Positions 1 to 8,540 of a DNA stretch of 64,000 nt are shown here, in pieces; position 1 is the first letter of the stretch; every line of letters starts with the position of its first letter. Location: NCBI GenBank assembly GCA_963775295.1, contig CAVZIK010000006.1, forward strand, positions 3,348,001 to 3,412,000, read 5' to 3'. The notes below the pieces were generated by a model. That model did no database searches, was not told where the DNA came from, and was given only the letters and a program-made list of their open reading frames with translations. Source of the stretch: JAMDEO01 sp963775295. Its GTDB lineage: Bacteria > Actinomycetota > Thermoleophilia > RBG-16-64-13. The translations under genes and the position numbers were made by a program.

Positions 1-2
1 TC

Positions 3-761
3 ATTCTCCTTGCGTCCTTCGCCATTATCGAAACACGGGTCAAACACCCGCTACTTCCCATGCGCGTCATCCTTAACCGCCACCGCGGCGGTTCGCTCCT
101 TACCATATTCTTCAGTGGAGCCGGGATGTTTGCTTTCTTCTTCTTCCTGACCTTCTATCTCCAGGGAACGCTCGGCTACAGCCCAGTGAGGACCGGTCTC
201 GGCTTCCTGCCGATGGTCGCCGCATTGGTGATGGCGGCGCAGCTCTCCACCAACCTGCTCCTGCGTCGGTTCGGTCCGAGACCTCTTGAGACCTCCGGAA
301 TGGTGCTTGCGGCGGGGGCAATGCTCTTGTTCACACGCATCGGACTGGATTCGAGCTACGCCAGCGTGATCCTACCGGCTCTACTTGTGTTCGGACTGGG
401 TTTCGGCCTCATTATGCCGGCGGCGATAAATGCGGCCACTCTGGGCGTCGAGGACAGGGACGCCGGCGTGGGCTCAGCCATGGTGACAACCATGCAGCAG
501 GTCGGCGGTTCGATTGGAACGGCATCGCTTAGCACCCTGGCCGCGCGAGCGGTCACGAGTTTTGTGGCCGGCCATCCTGCCGCCGCCAACCTCCGGGCGC
601 TTGCCCCCATTCATGGCTACGTAACAGTCTTTTATTATTCGGCTCTTGTCTTCGCCATCGGCGCGGCGGCGGCGTGGCTGTTGCTCGGCCGCAGTATGCC
701 CACAGGCCCCACGCCAGAGCGAGCCATGGCGGATTCGGGCACTCCGGTGGGATCCTCTTAA
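3..761 (+). CDS. MFS transporter, DHA2/EmrB-like, C-terminal part
   Basis: This is the 3' part of a major facilitator drug/proton antiporter; the frame is open to the window edge, so the 5' end lies outside. The visible start of the frame reads like the typical inter-helix segment of 14-helix EmrB/QacA transporters (charged ETR followed by HPLLP). About six hydrophobic segments follow, with small-residue-rich helices such as LGFGLIMPAAINAATLG and a final helix near residue 200, then a polar tail. The family exports toxic compounds across the cytoplasmic membrane; the substrate cannot be told. No neighbour on this side hints at regulation. Confidence 0.85.
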   Translation: MLLASFAIIETRVKHPLLPMRVILNRHRGGSLLTIFFSGAGMFAFFFFLTFYLQGTLGYSPVRTGLGFLPMVAALVMAAQLSTNLLLRRFGPRPLETSGMVLAAGAMLLFTRIGLDSSYASVILPALLVFGLGFGLIMPAAINAATLGVEDRDAGVGSAMVTTMQQVGGSIGTASLSTLAARAVTSFVAGHPAAANLRALAPIHGYVTVFYYSALVFAIGAAAAWLLLGRSMPTGPTPERAMADSGTPVGSS

Positions 762-884
762 AGGTCTGCAGATCGGCGAGGAGACTCTAACGGGTAGAAT
801 GGTTCGCCCCGCGGGACCAGCGAATCGGAGCTGAACACTGGCAAGGAGCCGACCTCCGGGGGGGTAGGTCAGCGGAACGCGGCC

Positions 885-939
885 TGAGGGGCATATTCAT
901 TCCGATTCCCGCCGCCGATCAGGACGAGTACACCCTTCA
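885..939. repeat. 55-bp palindromic repeat, copy 1
   Basis: A 55-bp imperfect palindrome starting TGAGGGGCAT and ending GTACACCCTTCA. It matches, in the reverse orientation, the 55-bp elements at 43409-43463 (about 42 of 55 positions by hand alignment) and 23344-23398. It sits alone between the transporter end and the converging flavoenzyme gene. The outer tips resemble the end of the IS at 45188-46183, so it may be a miniature derivative of that IS. Confidence 0.6.
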
Positions 940-960
940 GGGCTACCGAGCCGCTATTAG

Positions 961-2964
961 TCAGACTATTCCCATCGCTATCCTGTAAGCAGATTCAGTT
1001 GCGTTCACGACCTTGCCCACGCAGCTGCAATCGCCCACCTCAAAGACCGGGACACCCGGAATCACGTCCTTTAGAGATGCGACTGTATCAGTACGCGGTG
1101 TCATGCCGACGCTATAGCAAACGGTATCAGCTTCGAGCAGATCTTCATTCCCATTGCTATCCACAACCTTCACACCATTCATGAGTATCTCTACGCATCG
1201 GTGTCCCAGAATCTGCCGGACGTTATGTCTTTCCATCTCATCGAGAAGCGCGGCGCGAGGCATGCCGAATGTTTCCGGAGCCATCCTCTCCAGCATCTCG
1301 ACGATGGTCACCTCATGGCCCGTGGCCGCAAGGTGAAGGCCCGTTTCGCAGCCCGCCAGACCACCGCCTATGATGGTCACCCTCTTGCCGACTCTATCGA
1401 GGTTCCTGTAGAGATCCGGCGCATCCATGGCGCATTCTATGCCGATGATTGGAGGCGTCAGTGGAGATGACCCGACGGCGAGGATGACGGCCTCAGGCTC
1501 GAAGTCTTTGAGAAATCGAGGGGTTACATCGGTGTTCAGCAGGACCGCGATCCCCTTCGTTCCGACCTCTCGGACAAGGACATCTTTGAAGCCGCGCAGA
1601 TCGGTCTTGTAGAAGTCGTGCTCGGTGAAGTTCAATATGCCGCCCAGGACGCCCGACTTCTCGGCAAGGGTGACCTTGTGCCCTCTGTCGCTCGCGGTGA
1701 TGGCCGCCTGCATACCCGCGACGCCGCCCCCCACGACCAACACCTTGCGGCTCCCGGCGGGGTCTGGAAAGTCCTTGGGGTTGATATGGAAGTTCGAGGC
1801 CGGGTTGATGGCGCACTGACCGACCACCTCGAGCATCTTGGGCAGCACGAAGGGTATGAATTCAGCGAGGGGTAGCTCTGTTTCGTGCTCTCTATAGCCG
1901 CCCGGATAGCAGTGGAAGCAGCGCACGCATCGCCTTATGAGGTCTTCGCGACCGCCGGCCGCCTTGTTGGGAAACTCTGGGTCGGCGAACGCCTGGCGGC
2001 CGAGAACCACGAGGTCGGCCTTGCCGTTGGCGATGATCTCTTCGGCCTGCTCGGGGCTGTTGATCCCCCCGATCACCGCGACCTTCGACTGCGTCACCGC
2101 TTTCTTGACCCTTTCCGCGAAAGGGGCATTGTATCCGTGAGCGTCGTACATACTGGTAAAACAGTGGGTCCTATTGGCCAGCCACTTGAGGCCGTTGGAG
2201 ACGTGAATGATGTCCACTTTGCCGTCCACGAGCTTGCAGAACTCCACGCAGTCCTCGATTGTCATGCCCCCCGGCAGCCCGTCTTCGGCGCTGAAGCGTA
2301 GTTCCAGGATCATGTCCTCGCCGCCGGCCTCGCGCAGGGCTTTCAGCACCTTCAGGGGGAAGCGGGCTCTGTTCTCGATGCTCCCGCCGTATTCATCGGT
2401 TCTTGTATTGAAGCGCGGCGAGATGAATTGCTGGAAGAGAAAACCATGCCCGCCATGTAGGAGAATGCCGTCAAAGCCCGCTGCCATCATGAAGCGGGTG
2501 GCCCGGGCAACATCGTGCGCGATCTTGTCCATGATCGCTTCATCCATGGCGAGGACGTGAACGCCGTCTTCTCTCACAAATGCAACGGGACCGTAGGGAT
2601 GATAGGGCGGTTTCACCTCGGCGTAGGCGACGTCGTGGCCGAACTCCACCATCGCGATGGCACCGTGCTTCTTGATCCGGTTCGCATACTCTTTGAAGCC
2701 CTCGAAGTACGGACCCTCGTGTTTGGAATAGTCGACCGGAGCGTTGATGATGCAATCGCCTTCTTCGGTGTTGACCGCCGTCTCGCCCGTGGTCACTTCG
2801 GCGGCGCCCCCTTGCGCCCGGCGCTCCACCATCGAGAACACGCCTTCTTCAAACCCCGGCACGAAAGCGGCGGCGGCAAACATCGTCGGGCCCGTGATGA
2901 TGCGGTTGCGATAGACGCGATTGCGGATCGTTATGGGGCTGAATAGGTTGGGATAGTTGTTCAT
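961..2964 (-). CDS. NADH:flavin oxidoreductase / 2,4-dienoyl-CoA reductase-like FMN-FAD-FeS enzyme
   Basis: Three-part flavoenzyme of the old-yellow-enzyme superfamily (FadH, BaiCD, trimethylamine dehydrogenase type). Residues 1-345 form the FMN barrel, with the HGGHGF motif near 173 and the RTDEYGGS loop near 191. A 4Fe-4S site follows (Cys 349, 352, 355 and 387, numbered from the upstream GTG at 2973; subtract 3 for the chosen start). The rest is a FAD/NAD half with GGGVAG near 415 and GGGLAG further on. The family reduces enoates or enals, or demethylates amines, with NAD(P)H; the substrate is unknown. ATG 2964 is chosen because GGAGG lies 9 nt upstream; the GTG at 2973 would sit on the ribosome site. 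The third-to-fourth Cys gap (31 residues) is longer than the usual roughly 11. Confidence 0.85.
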   Translation of the reverse strand: MNNYPNLFSPITIRNRVYRNRIITGPTMFAAAAFVPGFEEGVFSMVERRAQGGAAEVTTGETAVNTEEGDCIINAPVDYSKHEGPYFEGFKEYANRIKKHGAIAMVEFGHDVAYAEVKPPYHPYGPVAFVREDGVHVLAMDEAIMDKIAHDVARATRFMMAAGFDGILLHGGHGFLFQQFISPRFNTRTDEYGGSIENRARFPLKVLKALREAGGEDMILELRFSAEDGLPGGMTIEDCVEFCKLVDGKVDIIHVSNGLKWLANRTHCFTSMYDAHGYNAPFAERVKKAVTQSKVAVIGGINSPEQAEEIIANGKADLVVLGRQAFADPEFPNKAAGGREDLIRRCVRCFHCYPGGYREHETELPLAEFIPFVLPKMLEVVGQCAINPASNFHINPKDFPDPAGSRKVLVVGGGVAGMQAAITASDRGHKVTLAEKSGVLGGILNFTEHDFYKTDLRGFKDVLVREVGTKGIAVLLNTDVTPRFLKDFEPEAVILAVGSSPLTPPIIGIECAMDAPDLYRNLDRVGKRVTIIGGGLAGCETGLHLAATGHEVTIVEMLERMAPETFGMPRAALLDEMERHNVRQILGHRCVEILMNGVKVVDSNGNEDLLEADTVCYSVGMTPRTDTVASLKDVIPGVPVFEVGDCSCVGKVVNATESAYRIAMGIV

Positions 2965-3069
2965 CCAGAACACCCTCCGGTAAGGTGGATTGACTCTTCG
3001 CCGGTAACCGGGCGCGTAAGGCTGTCAAAGTCCGGCAGCGTTCTTCCCCACGATCCTACCCGCTCTCCA

Positions 3070-3774
3070 TCACTTCGTACCCGTCACCAGCCGCTCGCGG
3101 TCGAACACGCCCGAAACGATTCGCCAGCCCAGAACATCGATGATCAGGAGCACCGCCGCCACGATAGGAAGGGTCTGCTTGACGACACCCAAGTAGGATA
3201 GTACGCCAAGGACGGCAAGGGGGAGAAAGCTCGCCACCGTCGCAAGTTGCTGTGCCGCGCGGACATCGCGTGAGCGAGCGGAGATGGCGATGCCCACCCA
3301 TATCGACCAGCCGGCCATGAGGGGCGTGAAGAGAAGAACGAGGAGCAACCCTGAGCTTCGCAGGACCGCGGATGCTGTCCCGGCGTGGGCGAACAGTACG
3401 GTGAAGATGAGAAGAAGCCCCACCATTGCATAGGCAATAAGGAGTGTGGGAACGAAGATCGCGAGAGCCTTGCCCAGAAGGAACTCCTCACTGCGGATCG
3501 GAGTGGTGAGCACAGGCTCAAGCGTCCCCTGTTCCCGTTCGCCCACGACCGAGTAGGCGGCAACCGCGGCCGGAATGGTGGCGGGAATGAACGTCATTAT
3601 GAACACACCGCTGAACTGCGGATCGGAGCCGGCCTCAGAGAGGACCAGGCGGATAGCAAGGAAGAGAAGGATCAGAGACATGACCGTCATCGCCCCGACG
3701 ATGGAGCGGTTGCGCCGGTAGTCTCGTAGCTCCTTACGGAAGATAGCCCGGGTCCGGGTCCAGCTCATGCTCAC
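3070..3774 (-). CDS. ABC-2 type transporter permease
   Basis: Membrane subunit of an ABC exporter. It has an N-terminal amphipathic part (IFRKELRDYRRNRS, typical of NatB/ABC-2 permeases), a first helix near 28-48, the signature VVGEREQGTLEPVLTTP in the cytoplasmic loop, and four or five further helices to the C-terminus. It starts with GTG overlapping the stop of the ATPase gene by 4 nt, so the two are translationally coupled. Length of 234 aa is short but complete for the family. The cargo is unknown. Confidence 0.85.
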   Translation of the reverse strand: MSMSWTRTRAIFRKELRDYRRNRSIVGAMTVMSLILLFLAIRLVLSEAGSDPQFSGVFIMTFIPATIPAAVAAYSVVGEREQGTLEPVLTTPIRSEEFLLGKALAIFVPTLLIAYAMVGLLLIFTVLFAHAGTASAVLRSSGLLLVLLFTPLMAGWSIWVGIAISARSRDVRAAQQLATVASFLPLAVLGVLSYLGVVKQTLPIVAAVLLIIDVLGWRIVSGVFDRERLVTGTK

Positions 3775-4754
3775 GCGCCGCCTGCTTTCTCTTCACTGTC
3801 GATGAGTTCAAGGTACACGTCTTCCAGCGAATGCCGGGATTCGGCGATAGAAAGAACATCCGCGCCCGCCCCAACAAGAGCCCGGGTAAGCTCGGGAGCG
3901 GCGATGTCCGGATCTGAGACGGTAAGGAGATACTCGCCTGCGGGGTCCTGCGCCCAACTCTCAACCGCCGGGAGACCCCGGAAGAGACTCTCGGGCTCCC
4001 GAAGGCGCGTGAGGGTCCTAACAACGAGGGTCTTGCGGAACAGTTGATCGCGAAGTTCGTCGGGTCGTCCGATCGTGCGCAAGGTCGTATTGATGATCGC
4101 GACGCGGTCGCAGAGGCGCTCGGCCTCCTCCAGACGGTGCGTCGTGATAAAGATCGTGACCCCGCTCTTGCGGAGCCCGTCGATGAGCTCGTGGACATCG
4201 CGGGCGCCCACCGGATCGAGTCCCGAGGTCGGCTCGTCCAGGAACAATATCTGCGGGTCGTTGAGCAATGCCCTCGCCAGCCCGACCCGCTGGCGGAGAC
4301 CCTTGGACAGGGCGCCGCACAGATCATTTGCTCGGTCGGCAAGATTGACGGCACCAAGGGCGCGGTCGATGCGTTCGCGGGTGTTGCGCAACTCGTAAAG
4401 ACCGGCGAAGCACTCCAGGTTTTCGCGCACGCTCAGGCGCAGGTAGAGGCCGGACGACTCGGGCATGATCGAAATGCGCCTTCGGATCTCGACCCCATTC
4501 TTGGGGGCCAGGGGAAGTCCGGCAACGACGGCCGACCCCCCCGAGGGAACGAGCAGTGTTCCCAGGGTGCGCACGGTGGTGGTCTTGCCGGCGCCATTGG
4601 GCCCGAGAAAGCCGAAGACCTCCCCGTGCTCGACCGTGAAGGATATGTCCGAGAGGGCCAGTCGCTCCCCGAAGCGTTTGGTGAGCCCTTCGGCCACCAG
4701 CGCGTGCGGTGCGGTCAGGCTCTTAGAAGCGGACGAAGAGTTGAGAGCAATCAT
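3771..4754 (-). CDS. ABC transporter ATP-binding protein (exporter type)
   Basis: Nucleotide-binding subunit partnering the permease that overlaps its 3' end. Walker A GPNGAGKTT lies near residue 53, the signature reads LSKGLRQRV, Walker B is ILFLDEPTSGLD and the switch His is in ITTHRLEE. A C-terminal extension of about 90 aa follows, as in NatA/CcmA-type ATPases. It energises export across the membrane; the substrate is not evident. First gene of a two-gene unit. Confidence 0.9.
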   Translation of the reverse strand: MIALNSSSASKSLTAPHALVAEGLTKRFGERLALSDISFTVEHGEVFGFLGPNGAGKTTTVRTLGTLLVPSGGSAVVAGLPLAPKNGVEIRRRISIMPESSGLYLRLSVRENLECFAGLYELRNTRERIDRALGAVNLADRANDLCGALSKGLRQRVGLARALLNDPQILFLDEPTSGLDPVGARDVHELIDGLRKSGVTIFITTHRLEEAERLCDRVAIINTTLRTIGRPDELRDQLFRKTLVVRTLTRLREPESLFRGLPAVESWAQDPAGEYLLTVSDPDIAAPELTRALVGAGADVLSIAESRHSLEDVYLELIDSEEKAGGA

Positions 4755-4780
4755 AGGCTGGGGAGACTCCTTGGCGGCAA

Positions 4781-5090
4781 CTAAACCCTGGGGCTGGGCC
4801 TGACTTCCTGGCTGGTTACAACTGTCCCCTGGGCTTCCACTTCGACCATTGTCTTGAAATTTTCGAAATCCTTATCGACTCGAGCGTCGGTGGCCCCCCA
4901 CGTGACTTTCTCATCGGGTACGTACTCGACCACACGTGGGCACCCCATACGAGCGTGAACGCCATGAGTCCTCTTCTCCTTGTACCACGGGGCGCGAGGG
5001 AAGGTACCCACCGCAGAGGCTCCAGTAACAACGTCGTCACCTTGTCTGGCCAACCAACTTGCCACCTCTTCCAGAAACGATCGCCATCCG
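4781..5090 (-). pseudogene. Possible SRPBCC/START-like domain remnant
   Basis: Two overlapping minus-strand frames together read like a decayed SRPBCC (polyketide cyclase/START) domain: FWKRWQVGWPDKV in one frame, then VVEYVPDEKVTWG and a region ending TVVTSQEVRPSP in another. Neither frame alone gives a full domain and the N-terminal part is missing. This fills most of the gap between the ABC ATPase and the DUF1801 gene. Assignment is by motif resemblance only and could be wrong. Confidence 0.3.
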
Positions 5091-5263
5091 TCATGGTGCT
5101 AAGCGCTTGCCCAACGAACCACGACGATTGAGTCGGCACGTCTTGAAGAGCATGAATCCGCCATGGCTGGACCGGCGTTTGTACGAAACCTTCGCGGGTA
5201 CGTAGTAGCGGGAGAGATCCCACAGGGGCGGCGCAGAAACGCCAGCGGAAGGTCAGGGGCAAG

Positions 5264-5635
5264 ATGACAACTAGCTCAGTTCCCAACTCCATCGATGAGT
5301 ACATCGCCGGATTCCCCTCGCAGACTCAGAAGATGCTGGCAGAGTTGCGGGCACTCATCAAGACGGCCGCGCCGAATGCGACCGAGACGATCAGCTATGC
5401 GATGCCCGCGTTCGACCTGAACGGACATCGTCTTGTGTACTTCGCAGGTTACAAGAAACACGTGGGATTCTATCGAGTACCGACGGGAATCGAAGCATTT
5501 GAGGAAGAGCTCGAGCCGTACAAGCGCGGGAAAGGCTCGGTGCAGTTCCCCCTTGGTCAGCCGCTGCCGACCGACCTCATCCGCCGGATCGTCGAGTTCA
5601 GGGTCCAAGAGAGCACTCGCCAGGCCGAGAAGTAG
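5264..5635 (+). CDS. DUF1801 / YdhG-like (iron chaperone fold) protein
   Basis: A 123-residue protein matching the DUF1801/YdhG family, relatives of the frataxin-like CyaY fold. The N-terminal SIDEYIAGFP motif, the central ETISYAMPAFDLNGHRLVYFA and the AYKKHVGFY-type motif (here GYKKHVGFYRVP) are characteristic, and KGSVQFPLGQPLP marks the C-terminal part. Length equals the family norm. Biochemical function is poorly known. It is a single gene with no obvious partners. Confidence 0.85.
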   Translation: MTTSSVPNSIDEYIAGFPSQTQKMLAELRALIKTAAPNATETISYAMPAFDLNGHRLVYFAGYKKHVGFYRVPTGIEAFEEELEPYKRGKGSVQFPLGQPLPTDLIRRIVEFRVQESTRQAEK

Positions 5636-5812
5636 GGCGGTGGAACAACAGAGGACCCGCGCGAAGTGCTGCTACGCGTCAACGTCTCGCGTAAGGGCTG
5701 GGCTTCGCCCCCAATTCCACAAAGGGCAGCAGAGGGCAACGTCCATCATTGGGGTCGATACAAGTTCCCGCAGACGGGTACACTTACGCCCAGAACGCAC
5801 AGGGAGGGCGGG

Positions 5813-6790
5813 ATGACTGCAGGCGAGACCGAAGAACCTAGCGCGACTGAACGTCAAAGTTGCCGCAGCGAGGCCAATACCGCGCAGGCATATCGAGAAC
5901 GACTGGAACTCTTGAGCGATGAGATCATCCGGGATTGCTCGACCCCAGAGTGTCATACTCACATCGGCTTCGAGCCCATCCCTTCCCGCCAAGCGGTGGT
6001 CGAGCTCATTGATCGTGTACGCGAGCTGCTCTTCCCGGGATTCTTTAGCCGATCTCGAATAGACCCGGCCAGCTTCCGTTATGCCATCGGCCAGGTGACT
6101 ACGTCTCTCTTTGACCTTCTGTCGGAACAGATCTCCCGTAGTATCCGACACGATTGTTTCCGCTTCGAGCTCGAGTGCACCAACTGCGAAGAGCGCGGCT
6201 ACGAGACGGCCCTGCAGGTGTTGGCGAGCGTCCCCGCGATCCGCCGGGTGCTGGCGTCGGATGTACGAGCGACGTTCGATGGAGACCCAGCCGCGAAGAG
6301 CACGGACGAGATCGTCTTCAGCTACCCTGGACTGCAGGCTATCGCCATCTACCGCGTTGCCCATCGGCTGCTGGAACTGGGCGTTCCCATGCTGCCGCGG
6401 ATGATGACCGAGCGCATGCACAGCGTTACCGGGATAGACATCCATCCAGGGGCAGAAATCGGCGCGCGATTTGTTATCGACCATGGGACCGGAGTGGTCA
6501 TCGGGGAGACCACGCAGATAGGCAACGGCGTGCGCATCTACCAGGGGGTAACCCTGGGAGCGCTTTCTTTGCCCAAGGGGGCAGGCGATCAGTACCGGGG
6601 GAAGAAGCGCCATCCCACCATCCAGGATGACGTCATCATCTACTCAGGCGCCACGATCCTGGGAGGACATACGGAGATCGGAGCGCGCTCGATCATCGGG
6701 GGCAATGTCTGGCTGACCGAATCTGTCTCGCCGGACACTACTGTCATGATCGAGAACCCACGCCTGATCAAGAAGACTAGAAACTCGTAG
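5813..6790 (+). CDS. cysE: Serine O-acetyltransferase
   Basis: Transfers acetyl from acetyl-CoA to L-serine, giving O-acetylserine for cysteine synthesis in the cytosol. The C-terminal left-handed beta-helix is plain: GIDIHPGAEIGARFVIDHG, GVVIGETTQIGNGVRIYQGV, the TLG/KRHPTIQDDV loop with catalytic-type His, and GARSIIGGNVW hexapeptide turns. The N-terminal helical domain (to about residue 170) is like the longer EpsC/SatA forms rather than short CysE. ATG 5813 follows AGGGAGGG; a longer frame begins at 5666 but has no ribosome site. No cysK is adjacent. The product length is 325 aa. Confidence 0.9.
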   Translation: MTAGETEEPSATERQSCRSEANTAQAYRERLELLSDEIIRDCSTPECHTHIGFEPIPSRQAVVELIDRVRELLFPGFFSRSRIDPASFRYAIGQVTTSLFDLLSEQISRSIRHDCFRFELECTNCEERGYETALQVLASVPAIRRVLASDVRATFDGDPAAKSTDEIVFSYPGLQAIAIYRVAHRLLELGVPMLPRMMTERMHSVTGIDIHPGAEIGARFVIDHGTGVVIGETTQIGNGVRIYQGVTLGALSLPKGAGDQYRGKKRHPTIQDDVIIYSGATILGGHTEIGARSIIGGNVWLTESVSPDTTVMIENPRLIKKTRNS

Positions 6791-6836
6791 CGCCAAGCGC
6801 ATCCTGCGGGGCGAAGCGATCGGAGTCCACAAGCCC

Positions 6837-7433
6837 TTACTTGCCCACGCGCAAGACATCGTTGACACCTTCGATGATCAGCGCCGCGAGTTCGTCCACC
6901 GGAACGGAGGCGAAAGGAGTGCCGGCCGGGCCCGCGAGGGCACCGATCACGAAGCCGGTAGCCCCGGCCATCCGGACCCGGTCCTCCAGAGGGATAGATT
7001 CATCGGACAGGACCTCGTCGACCCGCTGGTGCATCTCTTCGTGACGAGAAGCGTATTCCTGACGCTCCATGAGTTCCCGCAGCATTGTACGGTTGCTCTG
7101 AGCAAGCTCGAAAAGCCTTCGTTGCGCCAGCGCCCACACTACGAAACCGGCGAGTCCTTTGGCCCATGACTCAGGCGTGGGCGTCTCGCCCAGCCTGTCC
7201 ATGAGCTCGTCCTGCATAGTCATCAACGGCTCAAGGAGAGTCACCAGGATCTGCTCCTTGCTCGTGAAATGGTAGTAGAGCGCGGCCTTGGTGACCCCTA
7301 CTTTCTCGGCGATCTCGCGCAGCGTCACCTTGTCGTAACTCCGCTCGATGAAACAGTCGAGGGCGGCTTCGAGGATCTTGTCTCTTGTTTCGCTCACGAA
7401 CTGTATTTTACTTGACGGCCGGTAAATTTGCAT
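6837..7433 (-). CDS. TetR family transcriptional regulator
   Basis: A 198-aa repressor. The N-terminal TetR helix-turn-helix is clear: RDKILEAALDCFIERSYDKVTLREIAEKVGVTKAALYYHFTSKEQIL (residues about 16-63). The C-terminal ligand-binding domain is all helical. It is transcribed divergently from the DrrAB-type exporter at 7569-9352 with two similar sites between them, so it very probably represses that exporter and itself. The inducer is unknown. Confidence 0.9.
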   Translation of the reverse strand: MQIYRPSSKIQFVSETRDKILEAALDCFIERSYDKVTLREIAEKVGVTKAALYYHFTSKEQILVTLLEPLMTMQDELMDRLGETPTPESWAKGLAGFVVWALAQRRLFELAQSNRTMLRELMERQEYASRHEEMHQRVDEVLSDESIPLEDRVRMAGATGFVIGALAGPAGTPFASVPVDELAALIIEGVNDVLRVGK

Positions 7434-7470
7434 CTATCCTAGCCGCGTTGACTAACCGGCCGGTAAGGCA
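7411..7470. promoter_or_regulatory. TetR/drrAB intergenic operator region with two related sites
   Basis: Two copies of the same word lie 30-odd bases apart: TTGACGGCCGGTAA (from 7412) and TTGACTAACCGGCCGGTAA (from 7448). The second holds the perfect 10-bp palindrome ACCGGCCGGT (7455-7464). They sit between the divergent TetR and exporter genes, which is where a TetR dimer normally binds. Each also contains a TTGAC that could serve as a -35 box. Confidence 0.6.
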
Positions 7471-7568
7471 ATCGTGTGACCGATACCGCAACGATGATCG
7501 CCGGGGAGCCTCTCGAGGCAACTGATGAGGTCCGCGCTCTCGAATTAACTCAGATGAGGAACGAACCA

Positions 7569-8540
7569 ATGCAACACAACCAAACTGCCCTGGCGGTCGA
7601 AACGCATGGGCTGGTGAAGATCTTTGGAGACAACCGCGCAGTAGATGGCGTCGATCTGGCCGTTCCTACCGGGAGCATATACGGTGTACTCGGCCCCAAC
7701 GGCGCCGGTAAGTCGACCGTCATCAACATGCTCGCGACTCTACTCAGGCCAGATGGCGGGAGCGCGAGGGTATTCGGTCATGACGTGCAGCGTGAAGCCC
7801 AGATCGTCCGTCAGCTTATTGGAGTTACCGGACAGACCGCCACTCTTGATGAGAAACTCTCCGCCACGGAGAACTTGGTCATCTTTGCGCGTCTCCTTGG
7901 ACTGAGCCGACCTGAAGCGCGCAAGAAGGCTACCGAGCTACTAGATGAATTTGGGTTGGCCGAAGCCGCCAAGCGAACACTCGAGAAGTTCTCCGGTGGT
8001 ATGCGACGCCGACTCGACCTGGCCGCCAGCCTTATCGCCCAACCACCGCTCATCTTTCTAGATGAACCCACGACCGGCCTTGATCCGCGGACAAGGATTC
8101 AGATGTGGGCCACCATTCGCCGGCTTGTGTCGTCTGGGTCCACGATTCTTCTCACTACCCAATACCTGGATGAGGCCGACCAGCTTACCGACCGAATTGC
8201 CGTTATCGATCATGGACGGGTGGTGGCCGAGGGCACGCCCGATGAGCTCAAGGCGACGGTCGGTGTTGCCAGTCTTCGCCTACGGCTTACCTCTGAAGAA
8301 GATGCCCCGCAAGCGATGCACATCATTCAGGAGGTGCTCACGGTCAAGGCGGCAGTATCCGAACCCGCACTCATCACCGCTCCGATGGCAGATCCCGAAC
8401 GGGCAACCGACCTGCTCCTTGCCCTGCGTGAAGGAGGCGTCCACCTAGTTGCGGTCAGTGTGCAAGAACCAACACTTGACGAAGTCTTCTTGACCCTAAC
8501 GGGGAACCCCCCACAGGCAGAGAAAGGAGCCATCGAGTGA
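7569..8540 (+). CDS. DrrA-like daunorubicin-resistance-type ABC ATPase
   Basis: ATP-binding subunit of a DrrAB-type exporter. Walker A GPNGAGKST, Q-loop region VTGQTATLDEKLS, signature FSGGMRRRLDLA and Walker B LIFLDEPTTGLD are intact, and the C-terminal segment EPTLDEVFLTLTG is typical of DrrA. ATG 7569 is preferred because GAGGA lies 8 nt upstream; an in-frame GTG at 7476 would add 31 unlikely residues and lies just after the operator. It overlaps drrB by 4 nt. Controlled by the divergent TetR, by inference. Confidence 0.9.
   Translation: MQHNQTALAVETHGLVKIFGDNRAVDGVDLAVPTGSIYGVLGPNGAGKSTVINMLATLLRPDGGSARVFGHDVQREAQIVRQLIGVTGQTATLDEKLSATENLVIFARLLGLSRPEARKKATELLDEFGLAEAAKRTLEKFSGGMRRRLDLAASLIAQPPLIFLDEPTTGLDPRTRIQMWATIRRLVSSGSTILLTTQYLDEADQLTDRIAVIDHGRVVAEGTPDELKATVGVASLRLRLTSEEDAPQAMHIIQEVLTVKAAVSEPALITAPMADPERATDLLLALREGGVHLVAVSVQEPTLDEVFLTLTGNPPQAEKGAIE

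Noticed and set aside
5672..6613. Long minus-strand frame of 313 codons opposite the serine acetyltransferase
   Set aside because: It mirrors the conserved cysE frame, has no motif and no ribosome site; high GC produces such antisense frames.
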